Assembly (NCBI RefSeq): GCF_032854445.1
Contig: NC_088307.1
Span: forward strand, 17,248,017 to 17,312,016
Length of the DNA: 64,000 nucleotides
DNA from: Liolophura sinensis
Lineage: Eukaryota > Mollusca > Polyplacophora > Chitonida > Chitonidae
Direction of reading: 5' to 3'
Shown: positions 1 to 11,427 of the stretch, in pieces
Numbering within the stretch: the first letter of the stretch is position 1
Layout of the letters: every line of letters starts with the position of its first letter
Program-made: the position numbers and the translations under genes
The notes under the pieces: generated by a model
The model's database searches: none
Seen by the model: only the letters and a program-made list of their open reading frames with translations
What the model was told of the DNA's origin: nothing

Positions 1-299
1 TATGTGGATTTATTTTTTATTCCTCCTGACATCGCTGTCAGCTTATGGCAGCGTTGTTTTTTTCTTTTTATTTTTTTTTGGCGTTTCACTTGCACTTGCC
101 TTATTTTAAAGATATATGTTTTGTGTGTTCTGGATTTTGTTAGTTAAATGGCTTATATGGCTATGTATAAAATGGCTTATGGGTCATAGATTCTGAAAAT
201 AACTTTCGTGGATACTGCAAAATGTACTGATTGGGAGGTCACCAATAGAACAATGATTAAAAACTGACTGTTCCTTGCATAGAGTTCAAACTTAAGCTC
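1..299. other. AT-rich stretch with no recognised feature
   Basis: This stretch holds short T-rich runs and no convincing open frame, RNA or repeat that I recognise. Confidence 0.5.
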
Positions 300-860
300 C
301 GCCCAGGCTATCCTACATCACTCAACTTTTGTTGAGTCAACTTGAAGCTGAGTCAACAAGCTGAGCCGTGTTGAGTAGTGGGGACGGGTTCTTCAACTTC
401 GTTCAACAACATTCAACACCATCCAACTCTGTTCAATCGGAAATCTGCATATGTATTTCGTGTCAACAAGTTGAGTCAAGCTGAGTGAAAGAAGCCAATC
501 GGCGGGCATGTAGAAATAACGTGACCTCCTTAAGGCACATGATCTGGGCAAAATGGCGGCAACAAAGGCTAAAGAGAGAAACTGGTCTCACGATGAGACA
601 GTTTCGTTGATACAGGAGTATGAAAAATATCCGTGCCTATACAACACTCTCTCCAAAGATTACAAAGCCAGATACAACAGAAAATCATTGTGTCCCATTT
701 ACTGAAAAGAAAGAGGGAAATTTCCCTCCAATTTATCGAAAGTTTGGTAAAAAAAAAAAACACAGCTCATCACACGTCAACAGTGTTGAACAAACGGCAT
801 TCAACTTTCAACTTGCTGTTGAGTCAAGAAAAGTTGAACGATGTTAGATAGTCTGGACGG
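300..860 (+). mobile_element. Degenerate DNA-transposon piece rich in GTTGA/TCAAC repeats
   Basis: The flanks are packed with short TCAAC and GTTGA words in both orientations. They enclose a small MADF-like reading frame (553-705). The outer parts look inverted: GGGACGGGTTCTTCAAC near 383 and GTTGAACGA with GGACGGGG near 834-860. Such inverted ends around a MADF-type accessory protein fit a PIF/Harbinger-like element reduced to a MITE-like remnant. The exact ends and target-site duplication are not clear. Confidence 0.45.
553..705 (+). pseudogene. MADF/Myb-SANT-like DNA-binding fragment
   Basis: The frame opens with ATG at 553 and stops at 703-705 after 50 codons. The peptide contains NWSHDETVSLIQEYEKYPC followed by LYN and KDY. 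This is the usual start of a MADF (Myb/SANT-like) domain: a Trp, an acidic pair, a Leu-Ile helix, then the PCLYN and KDY signature. A full domain needs about 85 residues, so this copy is cut short and nothing in frame follows. MADF proteins are common both as host regulators and as the second protein of PIF/Harbinger transposons. The inverted repeat context favours a transposon relic. No intron donor is apparent at its end, but a spliced host exon cannot be fully excluded. Confidence 0.55.
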
Positions 861-2584
861 GGCTTTATCAGGTCGGCATACCGTCATGGACGGCTCATTG
901 ATCCTAGCCCACGTACTAATAAATACGAATCCCATGATAATAGACCGAAATAATGGTAAACCATCAAAACGTGTTATGTTAACCTTCAGTTGTTATTATT
1001 GCTACCAATGGTTTGTGTTGTAGTGAAGAATAAATTAGCTATCGGTATTCAGGAAGAGCTCGCTGTTCACTTCTGCGTCATTCAACCATCAGCCATTTTG
1101 CAGCTGTTACCTGCCCGCTGTCACTTCGGCCAAAACCTAAAGGTCATAAACCAGGGGATATGAATAGATGTCATCAACCGTTCACTTCCAGGATCGGGTA
1201 GACTCTGACAATTCATACAGGAACAATCTACAAATGCTCCCATGCTGATTTACTCATCTCCATGGATTTTTTTTTCAGTGCTGCACACAAAATATTCGAA
1301 TATTTCATTGAGCGTTCGGGTGATTAGTGGAGGAATAAAGGCCTTTTTTACTAATTATAAACAATTAATTTTTCTAACGTATTCATACTATAGGTGTTGT
1401 GCAATTTTTGAATGGTGATAAAAGAAAGATATATGTTCGTGATAAAAAAAGCCATCTATCCTGTGAAAGAAAAGCAGTACAGGTGTTAATCGTGTATAAA
1501 TTGAATTCCATTCAACGACTGATTTGATCAGATTCGGGTTCAAGAATTTTTAACTTTCACGAAAACGGAGTGCCCAGCGTAAACTTTTGGCATATTACCA
1601 GCGAACTGTCCAAACGGTTCCATGCGCATTGTTGGAAGACATGTGATCTTCAAATGACTGCACAAATGTATACACGAGAGTCGTTAAACCGTGGCCGGGT
1701 TTGTACCAGTATCTCCTTGGTCCTATAACAATTGAAAGGTAAGGGGCATCTAGCCACTATACCACTGATGGCTCGCTTTTCATACCAATAAATACCAATA
1801 AATTATTACTAAATTATACTCAGTCTAGAATACTACTTGAACCATTTCTGTGACTGCCACCAGTTTCAAGGTTGACGAAAACAAAGAGACGCAAGAACAG
1901 AACAACCGACCTCATACACACAGATTTTTACCAAAATTTAAGCAAATATTTATGGCATATTGGTCGCCAATGTCAAATATACAGCCGTCAATCAAAATAT
2001 ACGTTCCTCATTTATAATCGCCAGACCAATTTCCAAAACAACGTTCAGTGCAGTCACCGAAAGAACACGATTTAGGGCAAAGACTGAACCAGTTACGTCA
2101 TCGCGAGGGCTGTCGACCGGTTATTGCCACGTAGTCACGAGACTACGAGGTAAAAAGACAAAATTCTTCAGTCTGTCCAAGGCTGGCATTGAACCAAAGC
2201 CCCGAGTACCCAAGGGATCTGCCACCTCGCTGAAATGATTATTACAGCTAACTGGTTGGGTTATAACTCGAGCTTGAAATCTAACACCTGTGTTTGATAT
2301 GCGTGTATGGTTTTAGTGTCCCACATTTCGTTATAGGGCCGCTGATAGTGTCACTTCCTGAACTTGGTGACTCTTTGGTGGATCATGAACTTAAAGCGCG
2401 TACAATCTCCTAAAAATCTGACAATTATATAAGACTGCTAGATTGAGTAAAACCAGTGGCGACCACAGTGTGACAGTTGGAAATGGTTAAAAAGTAGCAA
2501 CCTGAGACGCTCCCTGGTACATAGCTAATGTAATTCTAACTTCATTCACAAGGTAAGTAAAAACTATGAAACGATGTTGATTGG
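861..2584. other. Intergenic DNA without a recognised gene
   Basis: Only short chance frames occur. Around 2430-2530 there is a weak antisense match to the dispersed repeat DR1 (AGTAAAACC, then a GACAGTTGGAAATGG-like string). Otherwise I see nothing I can name. Confidence 0.45.
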
Positions 2585-2729
2585 TCTACCAGCAACCTGC
2601 GGATGGTCGTGGGTTTTCCCCGGGCTCTGCCCGGTTTCCTCCCATCATAAGGCTTGTCGACGTCGTATAAGTGAAATATTTTTGAGTACGGCGTAAAACA
2701 CCAATCAAATAAATAAATAAAGTAAATAA
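2585..2729 (+). repeat. SINE-A, 3' part
   Basis: The copy runs from CAGCAACCTGCGGATGG through GGTTTCCTCCCATCATAA and TATAAGTGAAATATT to ACGGCGTAAAACACCAAT and an AAAT tail. The tRNA-like head seen in the full copy at 27158 is missing, as expected for a 5'-truncated retroposed copy. Confidence 0.8.
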
Positions 2730-2734
2730 ATGAT

Positions 2735-2815
2735 GTTAATTACAATTTATTAGACCTGAGTGGTCTACAATTGCTCAAATGCACTCTTCCAGCATTGCTT
2801 AAAAATGTCGTCACT
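2735..2815 (-). repeat. DR1 fragment, antisense
   Basis: On the minus strand this reads as the left part of DR1: a GAGCAATTGTAGACCA-like string, then AATAAATTG and TTAACATCA. It is a short, diverged copy. Confidence 0.5.
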
Positions 2816-2952
2816 TTCATCGCGCATACAAGATACGGTCTTGAGTTTTTAGATACATCATTTAATTCATTAATTTGTGGATATTAGATCTGACATTCAT
2901 TATAACACTAAAATTTGGACAAGAACCGGTAGTTATTATGCAACCAACTTAC

Positions 2953-3226
2953 AGAAGTGTCTTCCCAGAGTACTTTGGTCCATATCGTACATATCCATTA
3001 GGGGTAAAACTGGTGCGAAGACAAGGACTACCAAATCGGCAACGGCCAGGGACGCCAAACATATGTTCACCGTTGAGCACAGTTTCTTCACCAGTGGTAT
3101 TAGTACGATGACCAGTACGTTGCCTATCACTCCAACCAGAATTATGCTTCCTAAAATGACGGTAATCACAATTTTGCCGGTCAGATTTAGTTCCCATACC
3201 TCTTCTTCGGTTCCGTTCCCGTTCAT
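2953..3226 (-). CDS. First exon of a class A GPCR (partial gene)
   Basis: The exon encodes 91 residues plus one base. It holds an N-glycosylation site (NGT) near the start, TM1 with the GNVLVI motif, a KK-containing first intracellular loop, and TM2 with LASLAVADL (Asp2.50 kept). It ends at the TM3 Cys in RHFC. On the minus strand that Cys codon is split T|GTAAGT, a good splice donor in phase 1. The length of 274 bp is the same as receptor A's first exon. The frame and conserved residues are intact, so it may be live. The second exon would lie at lower coordinates on this strand and is not found in 1-2950. It is either beyond the window edge (receptor B's intron is 4.2 kb) or lost. Confidence 0.7.
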
Positions 3227-4020
3227 TATGGTGATTTGGTTATTCCTTCTTCTAGAAGGTGCGCAATAAAGATGACAATGGTGTCTCTGTTCTGACCTTT
3301 CCTGCCTTTCTATGTGCTATCAACATACTCATACATATTTTGTAATTACATCGGTGCATCTACCATCAGGCTGGTCACTAAACAGGTCACAGTAGTATAA
3401 AAGACTGCAGCATACAGAGTAAAACCGAACCAGAACAGCGACGGCAGTGTGAGAGTTGCCAAAGTTCATTCAGAAACACCGATCCCGCTATAGATGAATT
3501 AATTTATTAGACAGACAATCACAATTCCAGAGAGACAATGTGATGGCCTGTCCTTCACCTTGCATTAGTTATGGCTAACAACAAGTGAATTCACCCAGTG
3601 TCCTGCGGGTATGTCCGATGATATGACAAAAGGAGACTCGCGCTTTCCGCTGTATTCATTGGATGCTCAGGTGTAACATCGGTGGTGCGATCATACCACA
3701 TCATACCACAGGCACTTCTCATATATAAATAACAACCTGTCCTTTGTCTTTAGCTGCTTTCCTTTTAAGTAGTTTAGAGATTCAATTAACCAAAGTAGTG
3801 TATATAGTACTTTCCCATCCTAACAGTCATATCTCTCATGTGGGAACGGATGCACTTGGGAATTGTTCTGGAGTGTTTGTGGATTAGATGCAAAAATTTG
3901 CGTAATATATAACAATAAAGAATGTCAGCATGTCATTTCAAGTAATGCAGCATTTTCAGGAATTCTTCACAAGTAACGTCTTATACATTACGAGTAAGCC
4001 CATTGCATTTAATCCCAATT
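3227..4020. other. Region upstream of the receptor exon, no gene seen
   Basis: Around 3390-3480 there is a weak antisense DR1-like string (AGTAAAACCGAACCAGAACAG). The rest is unrecognised. It would contain the promoter and 5' UTR of the minus-strand receptor exon, but I see no clear TATA box. Confidence 0.35.
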
Positions 4021-4180
4021 CAGCCTCAGCCATCGTGCCAGGGAGTGTGTAATTAACCGCTATTTAAACATTTACATAAACCGTTAGAATAAAACCTTAA
4101 ATAAATGAGTAATCTGCTACTATTTAAACATTTACATAAACCGTTAGAATAAAACCTTAACTGAATGAGTAATTGTGACT
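4020..4180 (+). repeat. DR1 fragment with a 60-bp tandem duplication
   Basis: It holds CAGCCATCGTGCCAGG, then two copies, offset by 60 bp, of TATTTAAACATTTACATAAA with CCGTTAGAATAAAACCTTAA (from 4061 and from 4121). These match the middle of DR1. Confidence 0.65.
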
Positions 4181-4311
4181 GGGTGGTGTGTCATATCTGG
4201 TGTCTTCGGCATGATACTTCAGTCACGATCTTGCCACAGATGAATGCTTGGATAACACCGCAAGTTCCTCATAAAGTTTTATTGAGATGGTTACACTGAT
4301 AAAGAAAAAAA

Positions 4312-4466
4312 TTGGGTAAACTGACTAAAAATCTGAGTTATACAACTGAGTTAATTCGACTCAACTGGTTATATTGTTGACTCACTTGGTCAGTCAGAAA
4401 ACTCACAGGAGTCTTTCATGACTCAGCTGGTCTGTTTAACTCAGGATTTTTAGTCAGTTTACCCAA
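4312..4466. mobile_element. 155-bp MITE with about 30-bp terminal inverted repeats
   Basis: The left end TTGGGTAAACTGACTAAAAA is mirrored exactly at the right end, and the mirror continues as TGAGTTA with one extra base. The interior repeats TGACTCA-like words. No coding capacity exists. A target-site duplication is not clear, so the superfamily is left open. Confidence 0.75.
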
Positions 4467-4689
4467 ACTGTTCTCTCAGTGTCAGATAATGATTTTCAGT
4501 GATTATATCCATTTTACGACCTAACAATTTTTGCTCATCGATCACGTGACACGTGTGCTCGACTATGAGAACGAGACAGCGGAGGCGGAAGTGTAGTGTC
4601 TGAAATGTATTTGCTTGAGTGAATTCGATCGCTTCGTTGGGTTTGTAAATAGCTGAAATCAAGGCGCTGTTGAGATACACATTTTCATT

Positions 4690-4930
4690 AGCCACAACTA
4701 TACGGTTTGGATACTGATTTCATTCATTCGCCAGAAACATTCTTGTTTTTTTTTTTGCTAACATCACTGAAAACTTGACTACTTCTCTTTGCATGATTCC
4801 TTAACGATTTACTTTACTTTATATACTTTCTTAGTTTTTTGGTAGTTTGTGTCAAGCGTCATTTTGGGAATTGCTCATGCGATTATTGAGTTCGAGTGAC
4901 CATTTGGTCGACGGTTGGTATAATAATGTC
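4690..4930 (+). repeat. RT-element 3' region, solo relic
   Basis: It shares with the 3' region near 35350-35545 the run GGATACTGATTTCA, then CTCTTTGCATGATTCC, TTATATACTTTCTTAG and TTTGGGAATTG, then GGTCGACGGTTGGTAT. No RT coding sequence remains here. Confidence 0.55.
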
Positions 4931-5362
4931 TGTTTCCGGAAAAGTTGAAGTAATGTGTTAATTAGGCATGTAATTGGTCATTACTTATATCTATCTCTTA
5001 TGAGGTCACGTGGTTTCAGCCTCATTCAGTATGATCAAAAAGATGATAAATTTTTGCATTAGTTACTTAATTCATTATTCATTGAGGCAAAATTTCGACA
5101 TAGGTATGCGTCAGTAAAGGTAGTCACTTCTCAATAAAACATCACATGTAGGCAGTGTCCTGTAAACTGCCTGAACCGGGTGTGTTATGTAATAGCGTAA
5201 CAATCGTCCACTATAAAGTCATACTCAACTCAACAAAGAAACTGTGCATGTATATATACGTATTTTTTAAAAATTTAAATAGATCTAGTTTGATTAGTTC
5301 TGTTCCAGGTCAAAGAATAACGCATTTTTATCAAAATACCACAAAAAGTTGTTCTGTCAACT
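4931..5362. other. Unassigned AT-rich DNA
   Basis: No protein-like frame, RNA or repeat was recognised. Confidence 0.4.
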
Positions 5363-5560
5363 GAAGCCTGGATAAATAGTGTGTCCACCTTGAGTGAAAC
5401 CCAGAGAAATGCTCTGTCCACCTTGCGTGAAACCCAAACAAATGGTGTTTCCACCTTGCGTGAAACCCAGACAAATGGTGTGCCCACCTTGCGTCAAATC
5501 CAGACAAATGGTGTGCCCACCTTGCGTGAATCCTAGATTAATGGTTTGTCCACCTTGCGC
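5363..5560. repeat. 33-bp minisatellite, about six units
   Basis: The unit contains CACCTTGCGTGAAACCCAGA then CAAATGGTGTG. The units vary at a few positions. Because 33 is a multiple of three, all units read open on the minus strand as an 11-residue repeat (GGHTICLGFTQ-like). That explains a 107-codon frame at 5357-5680 without any need for a gene. Confidence 0.85.
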
Positions 5561-6690
5561 CCGGACGTAGAGAACGGAGGCGATCCGTGCTGCCATCGCA
5601 TTTCCGTGACAATGAATGCGCAATCCGGCGGTAAGCATATTAACGGCTTTATTAGGTTCGTTTAACGTCAAACGTGGCATGGCGTGGTGTTGTCTTTTAA
5701 GCTGAGCTGTTGAATGTTAACTGCAGCTTGAGTCAGATTTCTAATGAATCATAGAGTTTAAGCGTATAGAGTACCACTCGTAGACCATGATGCTGATAAT
5801 CGCAAGATCCATTTCAACATCAATTTAAAGGCCAGTTCAGAAAGACTCGTGTAAAAATATTAAATGAAAAATACGTCAGAATGATTGTGCTATCTGTTGG
5901 TCACATGATTTTCCACAAAACCTGATGTACACCGATAAATCAGAGCAACATCACACTCACAAAGGAATACCACACCTTTACGTTGTCATATCCAACGATC
6001 CCACGCTAACGATCTTGTGCGTATATTCAACTAAAGTTATTTCCCTTTGCGTGGTTTGTAAATTTAAAAAATGGACGATGGCTTGTTGGCTATCCAAGCT
6101 CGGCGATTTAAAGTAGCAACGGAGCAGGTACACTGTACTTATGAATAATAAAAAAGTGCTAAGCATTCATTGAAAATCCCTTCCATCCAGCTGGCAATTC
6201 CTTATATCCTATGGCATGCAATATATCAATAGCAAATAAAGCGCGTTATGAAATGAGGAGTGGCCAAAATTGTTCTGGGTATGATGATTCAGAACGTCCA
6301 TTTTGGTTGACGGCTGTTGTGCGCATGTCAGTTTTGACGCCTAGATCCAGATCAAATTTCAAACTCGCACAGTGGGTGGATTAGTTCAGGGCAAAATACA
6401 AACATTAAATGTTTGTTGGTTTTTAAATTTGATTACAGATTTTTATATATGCGCCATGTTCATGTAATAAAGGACGCAGCTGAAGAGTACGTCATTAGTT
6501 GGGCTAAATAAAAAAAAAGTTACATCTGTTCTCTCTGACTTTTCTCCGTAAAAACTTAGGTGAAACGAATTATCCGCCAGCCAGGACGGCCAGCTCTCCA
6601 ATCGCAATACTTCCCGGCCTGCTCTCCTGAATCCGAAATCTCCCCATCCGACTACTTCTCCAATACCAATGCTCCCTGGCCTGCTCTCCT
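5561..6690. other. Intergenic DNA
   Basis: Near 6285-6345 is a short piece of the RT-element tail (TTTTGGTTGACGGCTG). Otherwise no gene is recognised. Confidence 0.4.
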
Positions 6691-6699
6691 GAATCCCAG

Positions 6700-6815
6700 T
6701 TCTCCCTTACCAGCTCTTTTATCGGCAGATCTCTATTTATTCAGATATGAATACGACTATTTGCAGAAGATGATGAAAGGAGTTATTTCACTTGCATGCA
6801 TGCACTTCCAGTGAG
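6700..6815 (+). pseudogene. Small reverse-transcriptase fragment
   Basis: The frame reads ALLSADLYLFRYEYDYLQK. This resembles the segment just after the RT box GIPMGTNCAPLLADL in a reverse-transcriptase family that is widespread in invertebrate and fish genomes. The same stretch occurs as LYLFSAEYDYMQKLL in the relic at 29.2 kb. The catalytic motifs are absent, and it is only about 38 codons long. Confidence 0.55.
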
Positions 6816-7197
6816 GACAATGCCTCTAGCATCAGTCGCATTTTAATTTAATAAATCATGGAGTACAAGAGGCGAATATTGTGTAACGACATCGCCCATT
6901 TAACTTTCAAATCTTATGGGAAATCTTACTCTCTGATTGGTCAATGGAACTGTTCCAATATTGCATGGTCATCCATCCGTACATCTAGCTGCGTGTCACC
7001 ATCTGGCAATAAAACCCTGAATAATTGACTAACTTGTTTTCCACACATTGACGTGCGTATGATTGATTTCATGTTGTCGGTTATACCTCTTCTTGCAATC
7101 TTGGTTCGGACGTAGTGTTGACGCTAAATAGATGGTTAAGCATTTACACAGTTGGAATAAAATCTTGAGATAAATTAACAACTGGCGAGATTTGTTA

Positions 7198-7690
7198 TTG
7201 TGTGTAAAATGTGATGACAACACAGCATTTTGAGTTATTCTAAACCAGCGACGTCTAATAAATTGCAATTAACATCACTGCATTTTATTTTACCTAATTT
7301 TGCTTAAGCGATGGTGCTAGGGGGCGTGTGAGTTACTACGATTACATGAAGTCAGAATAAAACCATGACTGAGATAAATTGACAAGATGTCGTATTTCAC
7401 CAGAGTGACCATTTGCCAGCTATCACAGTCGTCGCTGCTCTGGTTTTACTCTATGCTGTCTTTAATTATACTCCATCGGTAATGAGTGATCATTTACTAG
7501 CTATCACAATGCGTCGTTCTTCTAATCTCTATACTTCATTTATATTCCCGCATACACCAGGATTCTGCTGGTGGACTAAGCATTCCCGAGGATGACTTTG
7601 AGTAATTGTAGACCAGTGACGTCTAATATATTCCAGTTTACATCAGTGCCTTTTCCTACCTCATTCTTTTTAGCCATGGTGCCAGGAGGC
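7198..7690 (+). repeat. DR1 copy plus a second partial copy
   Basis: It starts near AATGTGATGACAACACAGCA and runs through GACGTCTAATAAATTGCAAT, TTGCTTAAGCGATGGTGCTA, GAATAAAACCATGACTGAG and AAATTGACAAGATG. It ends near CGTCGCTGCTCTGGTTTTAC. A second left part follows at about 7590-7690 (GAGTAATTGTAGACCAGTGA). The frames at 7413-7855 are a by-product of the repeat. Confidence 0.7.
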
Positions 7691-7961
7691 CCTGCAGTGC
7701 AAGAGTTGAAGATTTGCAAAGATAAGGCTAGGTATAATGTCTTGTGTGTGGCACATCAGGGAGCAAGTAGAACAGATAATAGCCATTTGCGAAGTTTATT
7801 TGCCATTCACTTTCAGTTATTAAAATCAAACATTGCTCTAATACCAGAAGGATAACAGTCATAATGCTTCTTTGTCAAAGATCAGCAGTACTGGATATTA
7901 TCGCTTTCTTGTTTGCTGAGCATCAAAGTAAGATAGACTGATATCGTTATATTGATTTATT

Positions 7962-8075
7962 TGAAGCCAGTATGAGCTGGACTTGAACTCACAGCGACCG
8001 CATAGGTGAGAGGCTCCTGGGTCATTAAGACGCGCTGGCGTGCTAACTCCCTTTGCCAGGAAAATCACGGAGGCC
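7962..8075 (-). repeat. SINE-A tRNA-like head
   Basis: On the minus strand this reads GGCCTCCGTGATT, an A-box-like region, TTAGCACGCCAGCG, then the B-box-like GAGTTCAAGTCCAGCTCATA. The SINE body and tail are missing. Confidence 0.65.
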
Positions 8076-8554
8076 ACCATAGCCTTACAAATACATCTTT
8101 TAGTGCTAAACACTTTTCATGATTGAAACAAATACGGCCGATTCATTCACCTTGTAAGCACGTTAATTTAGCATTTCGTGATAAAAGCACGACGCTTTCC
8201 ACACATCTACTGAATACAGTACCTTTAAAACTTTTTATAATGTGTCCAACTGGAAATTGATCATGGGGTCAAGTAGAGCAAGTGATATTACGACAGGTAT
8301 ATGCATTACATATATAAGGACAAGCACCATAGATATGTCAGAAATATTACTAAATGTGACCGAAGTTGTAACCAGCTGTAAACATTTCAACTAAAGGTAT
8401 AGTACATTTAATATACAAAACACACATATTTAACGAAAAGAAATGAAAATAAGTCGATAGTTACGCTTATGATGTTTTTAGACACGCACACAAGGTGATA
8501 GCTTCAGATAATGAGACACGGCCATAGTCTGGAACTCCGGCCATAGTCATAGTC

Positions 8555-8671
8555 AGATCTTCTCACGCGCGGCCGGAGAGGAAGCCAATAAGCTGGACTT
8601 TAACTCACAGCGGTTTGAACTCAGAGGCACCTGGGCCATAGAGTCGCGCTGGCACGCTACACACCTCTGCC
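8555..8671 (-). repeat. SINE-A tRNA-like head, second fragment
   Basis: On the minus strand the order is again the GCGTGCCAGCGCGACTC-like region, CAGGTGCCTCTGAG, a degraded B box and GCTTCCTCTCCGGCCG. Confidence 0.55.
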
Positions 8672-8680
8672 ATGTAAGCT

Positions 8681-9147
8681 CCCATACAACTGCGATTTTA
8701 CACATGCGGTGGTAATGATGCAGATCTAATAGGTAAACTTGTTACTCTGCTGGTGTTTTTGGAATTGGCCTTGCGATTATTGACCTGGAATCGAACGCCC
8801 TATATTCTCTGTTTGTTGCATTAGTAGGCTACATGTAAGGAAGGTGAATATAGCGCCATATTTCTCTTTCTGGGATAAATTGGCAAAATGGTTTCTTTCT
8901 CCTCAGTTTTTAAGTAAGTCATAAATTAAGTACGCTGTTATTTAAAAACGCCATCAAGAGGCCAAATATCAAGTTATGGAAATTCATTCAAGCTGGAGAA
9001 TAAATACATAATATAATACAGTCTTTATAAACAGAAAGAGAATTATTAGTGTTCATTCAAAGATATACACTAAATCTAAGAATTTGGTTCCGCTTTCTGA
9101 TATAGTGGTCACTGTAAGTACTTGACATGTTTATCACCTCATCTTGC
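8681..9147. other. Unassigned intergenic DNA
   Basis: Nothing recognised. Confidence 0.4.
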
Positions 9148-9384
9148 TTATTTCAGTATTCCTTTCAACTCAAGAGCACATTCTGTGTAATTTAAATTAA
9201 CTTTTCTTGTCTTTTCAGTTAATGAATTGGCTTGTGTAATAGTGTTGTCTACATGTACCCAGATAATAACATTGCCAGGCTTTCCTTCAAGATAGATGAT
9301 AGGAGATCCAAAAAGAGGAAGACACCAAATACTCAGTGTCATGCAGAGGCCCTTCGTCTTCATGTGTGAGGTCCTTACACTCAA
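9148..9384 (-). other. Unassigned 78-codon reading frame
   Basis: The frame has a protein-like composition (for example IWCLPLFGSP and KPGNVIIWVHVDN). No domain is recognised and no repeat explains it. No clear splice sites or promoter flank it. It may be a chance frame, a piece of an old mobile element or a short exon; I do not assign a function. Confidence 0.2.
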
Positions 9385-10055
9385 GCAAACAACTGGGCAT
9401 TCCAGAAAATAACATTTTAAACTATAAAGTAAATTCTAAGTGTCGAAATTTTCTTTATTTTGAGGATTTGTATATTTTTGTTACTAGTACTCGCTTTTTA
9501 AGCATAAACACACAAACTGGGCAGCCTCATTGATTAATATTTTATTTCTTGTGGTAGCTTTCTTCTATACAAATAAGCGATAACAATTAAATAACAATAA
9601 ATTGTTTTATTATGTTGGAGATGGAATTTTTTCCAACATATATAGGTCAAGTTTTAACATGGAAGATTATTACAAGGCGGTTAGTCTGATTTCCTCCTAC
9701 CATAATGATCGCCCATGTATACGTCCAATGAAATAAAAAAATAAATATATAGCAAGACTGTTAAACCTCAGCCTGCAATAAATAACTTTTACAAGTTATA
9801 TAACACTTATCTACCTCAACTACAGCACCAGAGTGACAGGCATCACTATAGATAAAAAATGATGATTTTAGTTTAATAAAATATGAGAAGGAAAGTCATT
9901 AAACAACATTTTTTGTTATAATTCTAGGCCCACACTTTCGCTCTGTGTAAATCGACTAGTGTTGACAATGTGTGTTTGCATTGTGAGTGCAATGTTAAAT
10001 TTCTGCATGTACCAGTTTTCTGTAGTAAGAGGAAATAAAAAAAAAGACTTACAAC
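9385..10055. other. Unassigned intergenic DNA
   Basis: AT-rich, with no gene or clear repeat recognised. Confidence 0.4.
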
Positions 10056-10059
10056 ATAA

Positions 10060-10290
10060 GAGTATGAGCAGAACGCAGCGATGACAATGTGACAGCTTGC
10101 AAATGGTCACGCGTAATCCGTGAAACATAGCCTTCTGTCTGGTTACTGTTCGTGTAAATGCTTAAACAGTAGCTAATTACAACCGGCACAAGCAGAATTA
10201 GGTAAACAAAAATTGCATTAATGTTAGTTGCAATTTAGTTAACGTCACCGGTCTAAAATTACTCAAAATGCTGTGTTGTCATCGCATTTA
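10060..10290 (-). repeat. DR1 copy, antisense
   Basis: The minus strand reads TAAATGCGATGACAACACAG, GAGTAATTTTAGACCGGTGA and GTTAACTAAATTGCAACTAA. Further on come GTGACCATTTGCAAGC and CACATTGTCATCGCTGCG. It is diverged and partly deleted. Confidence 0.6.
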
Positions 10291-10555
10291 ATTTACAGCG
10301 ACATTGAAAGGAAGTTACGCTGTTCGTGTAAATCTTATCAATTTACAAAGGCTACATTTTGATCTAATGGTTTTTATTTTAAACTGTCATAACATAACAG
10401 AATTAAAGCACGTATTAAAATATAAACTTTTGATATACATGTATTATTTGATGACTGTGATAACAGGATGTTATTTTATGGAAATGATTCAGTATTTATT
10501 TGTTTGAATTGAATACACGTTACTGTTTCTATTGTTCCTCATAAGTCTGTTCCAC

Positions 10556-10895
10556 TCACCTGCTGGTCCTGGTGTGGACATTTTTGTACGGCTTCTGATG
10601 GCAATCTTGGGAGTTTTTATATGGCGTGGCGTACAATGTGGCGTACGCTAAACTTGGATACTGCTCCCTATCAATCCCCCATGGTGATAAAAAAGCTACC
10701 GGTACTTGAAGCAGCCATGGAAGTGCGAGAGATCTTAATGTGCTGCTCTGAAAAACGATTGTCTTGGGCATAAGTCTGGATCTGATTGTAACCTGACCAG
10801 GTGTAAAAGAGTTCTAAAGGATTTTGTCGATCCCGAAAAACTCTTTCTGGGCGAATTTGTCCAAGCATCTGTCTGACATCCGTCACACCCGCCAT
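10556..10895 (-). pseudogene. PIF/Harbinger transposase relic (DDE_Tnp_4 type)
   Basis: The minus strand opens with RPERVFRDRQNPLELF, typical of the N-terminus of Harbinger nucleases. It then has AASSTGSFFITMGD and, after two stop codons, GAVSKFSVRHIVRHAI. The latter pair matches the family pattern of an R-F-x-A-T-G-S-F helix followed by a G-x-S-x-x-S-V helix-turn-helix. Two stops follow MGD and a third follows RHAI, so it is dead. Only the N-terminal third is present; the DDE residues are not seen here. It may be related to the MADF fragment at 553-705, since Harbinger elements carry both proteins, but the two are 10 kb apart. Confidence 0.65.
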
Positions 10896-11254
10896 GTTTA
10901 ACTGTATTGTTTTTCCTTCAGCAACATTCCAGCAATTTGCTCACACAGACTTAAAGGTTTAGTGTCCTGACAATAACATGTACCAGTACCTGTAGCTGTC
11001 GTCACATGTAGATGTGAATTTAGCATCCCTCAGGAAATAGAATGATATTTATTGGGAAGTGGACAGAGCGAAAGAATAATAAATGTATAGTAAGTCTTAA
11101 GATAAACACGTAAAATGCACAGTGTAACACAGGAGAAAGCTATAGCTTAACAGTCTGCATTGGCAGTGCTATTAGAAATAGTCGATCAAAGATCAAAAAG
11201 TGGAAATCTGAACTCTGGCCAGAGGTGTCAGTATCATAAATCGGAACTTCACCG

Positions 11255-11427
11255 TAGTCCACTATGGGTTCAATTTGAATTGGCATTATAGTCGACTATG
11301 GGTTCAATTTGAATTGGCATTATAGTCGACTATGGGTTCAATTTGAATTGGCATTATAGTCGACTATGGGTTCAGTTTGAATTGGCATTATAGTCCACTA
11401 TGGGTTCAGTAAGAATTGGCATTATAT
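11255..11427. repeat. 34-bp minisatellite, five units
   Basis: Units begin at 11255, 11289, 11323, 11357 and 11391. Each carries TAGTCGACTATGGGTTCA then ATTTGAATTGGCATTA, with few differences; the first and last units have TAGTCCAC. The centre TAGTCGACTA is a 10-bp palindrome. Confidence 0.9.

Noticed and set aside
2150..2240. Possible tRNA on the minus strand (GGTTCAATGCC and a nearby GGTGGCAG)
   Set aside because: No cloverleaf with matching acceptor stem, D arm and anticodon arm could be drawn.
5357..5680. 107-codon minus-strand frame with 11-residue repeats
   Set aside because: The repeats come from a 33-bp minisatellite whose unit length keeps any frame open. The remainder resembles no known protein.
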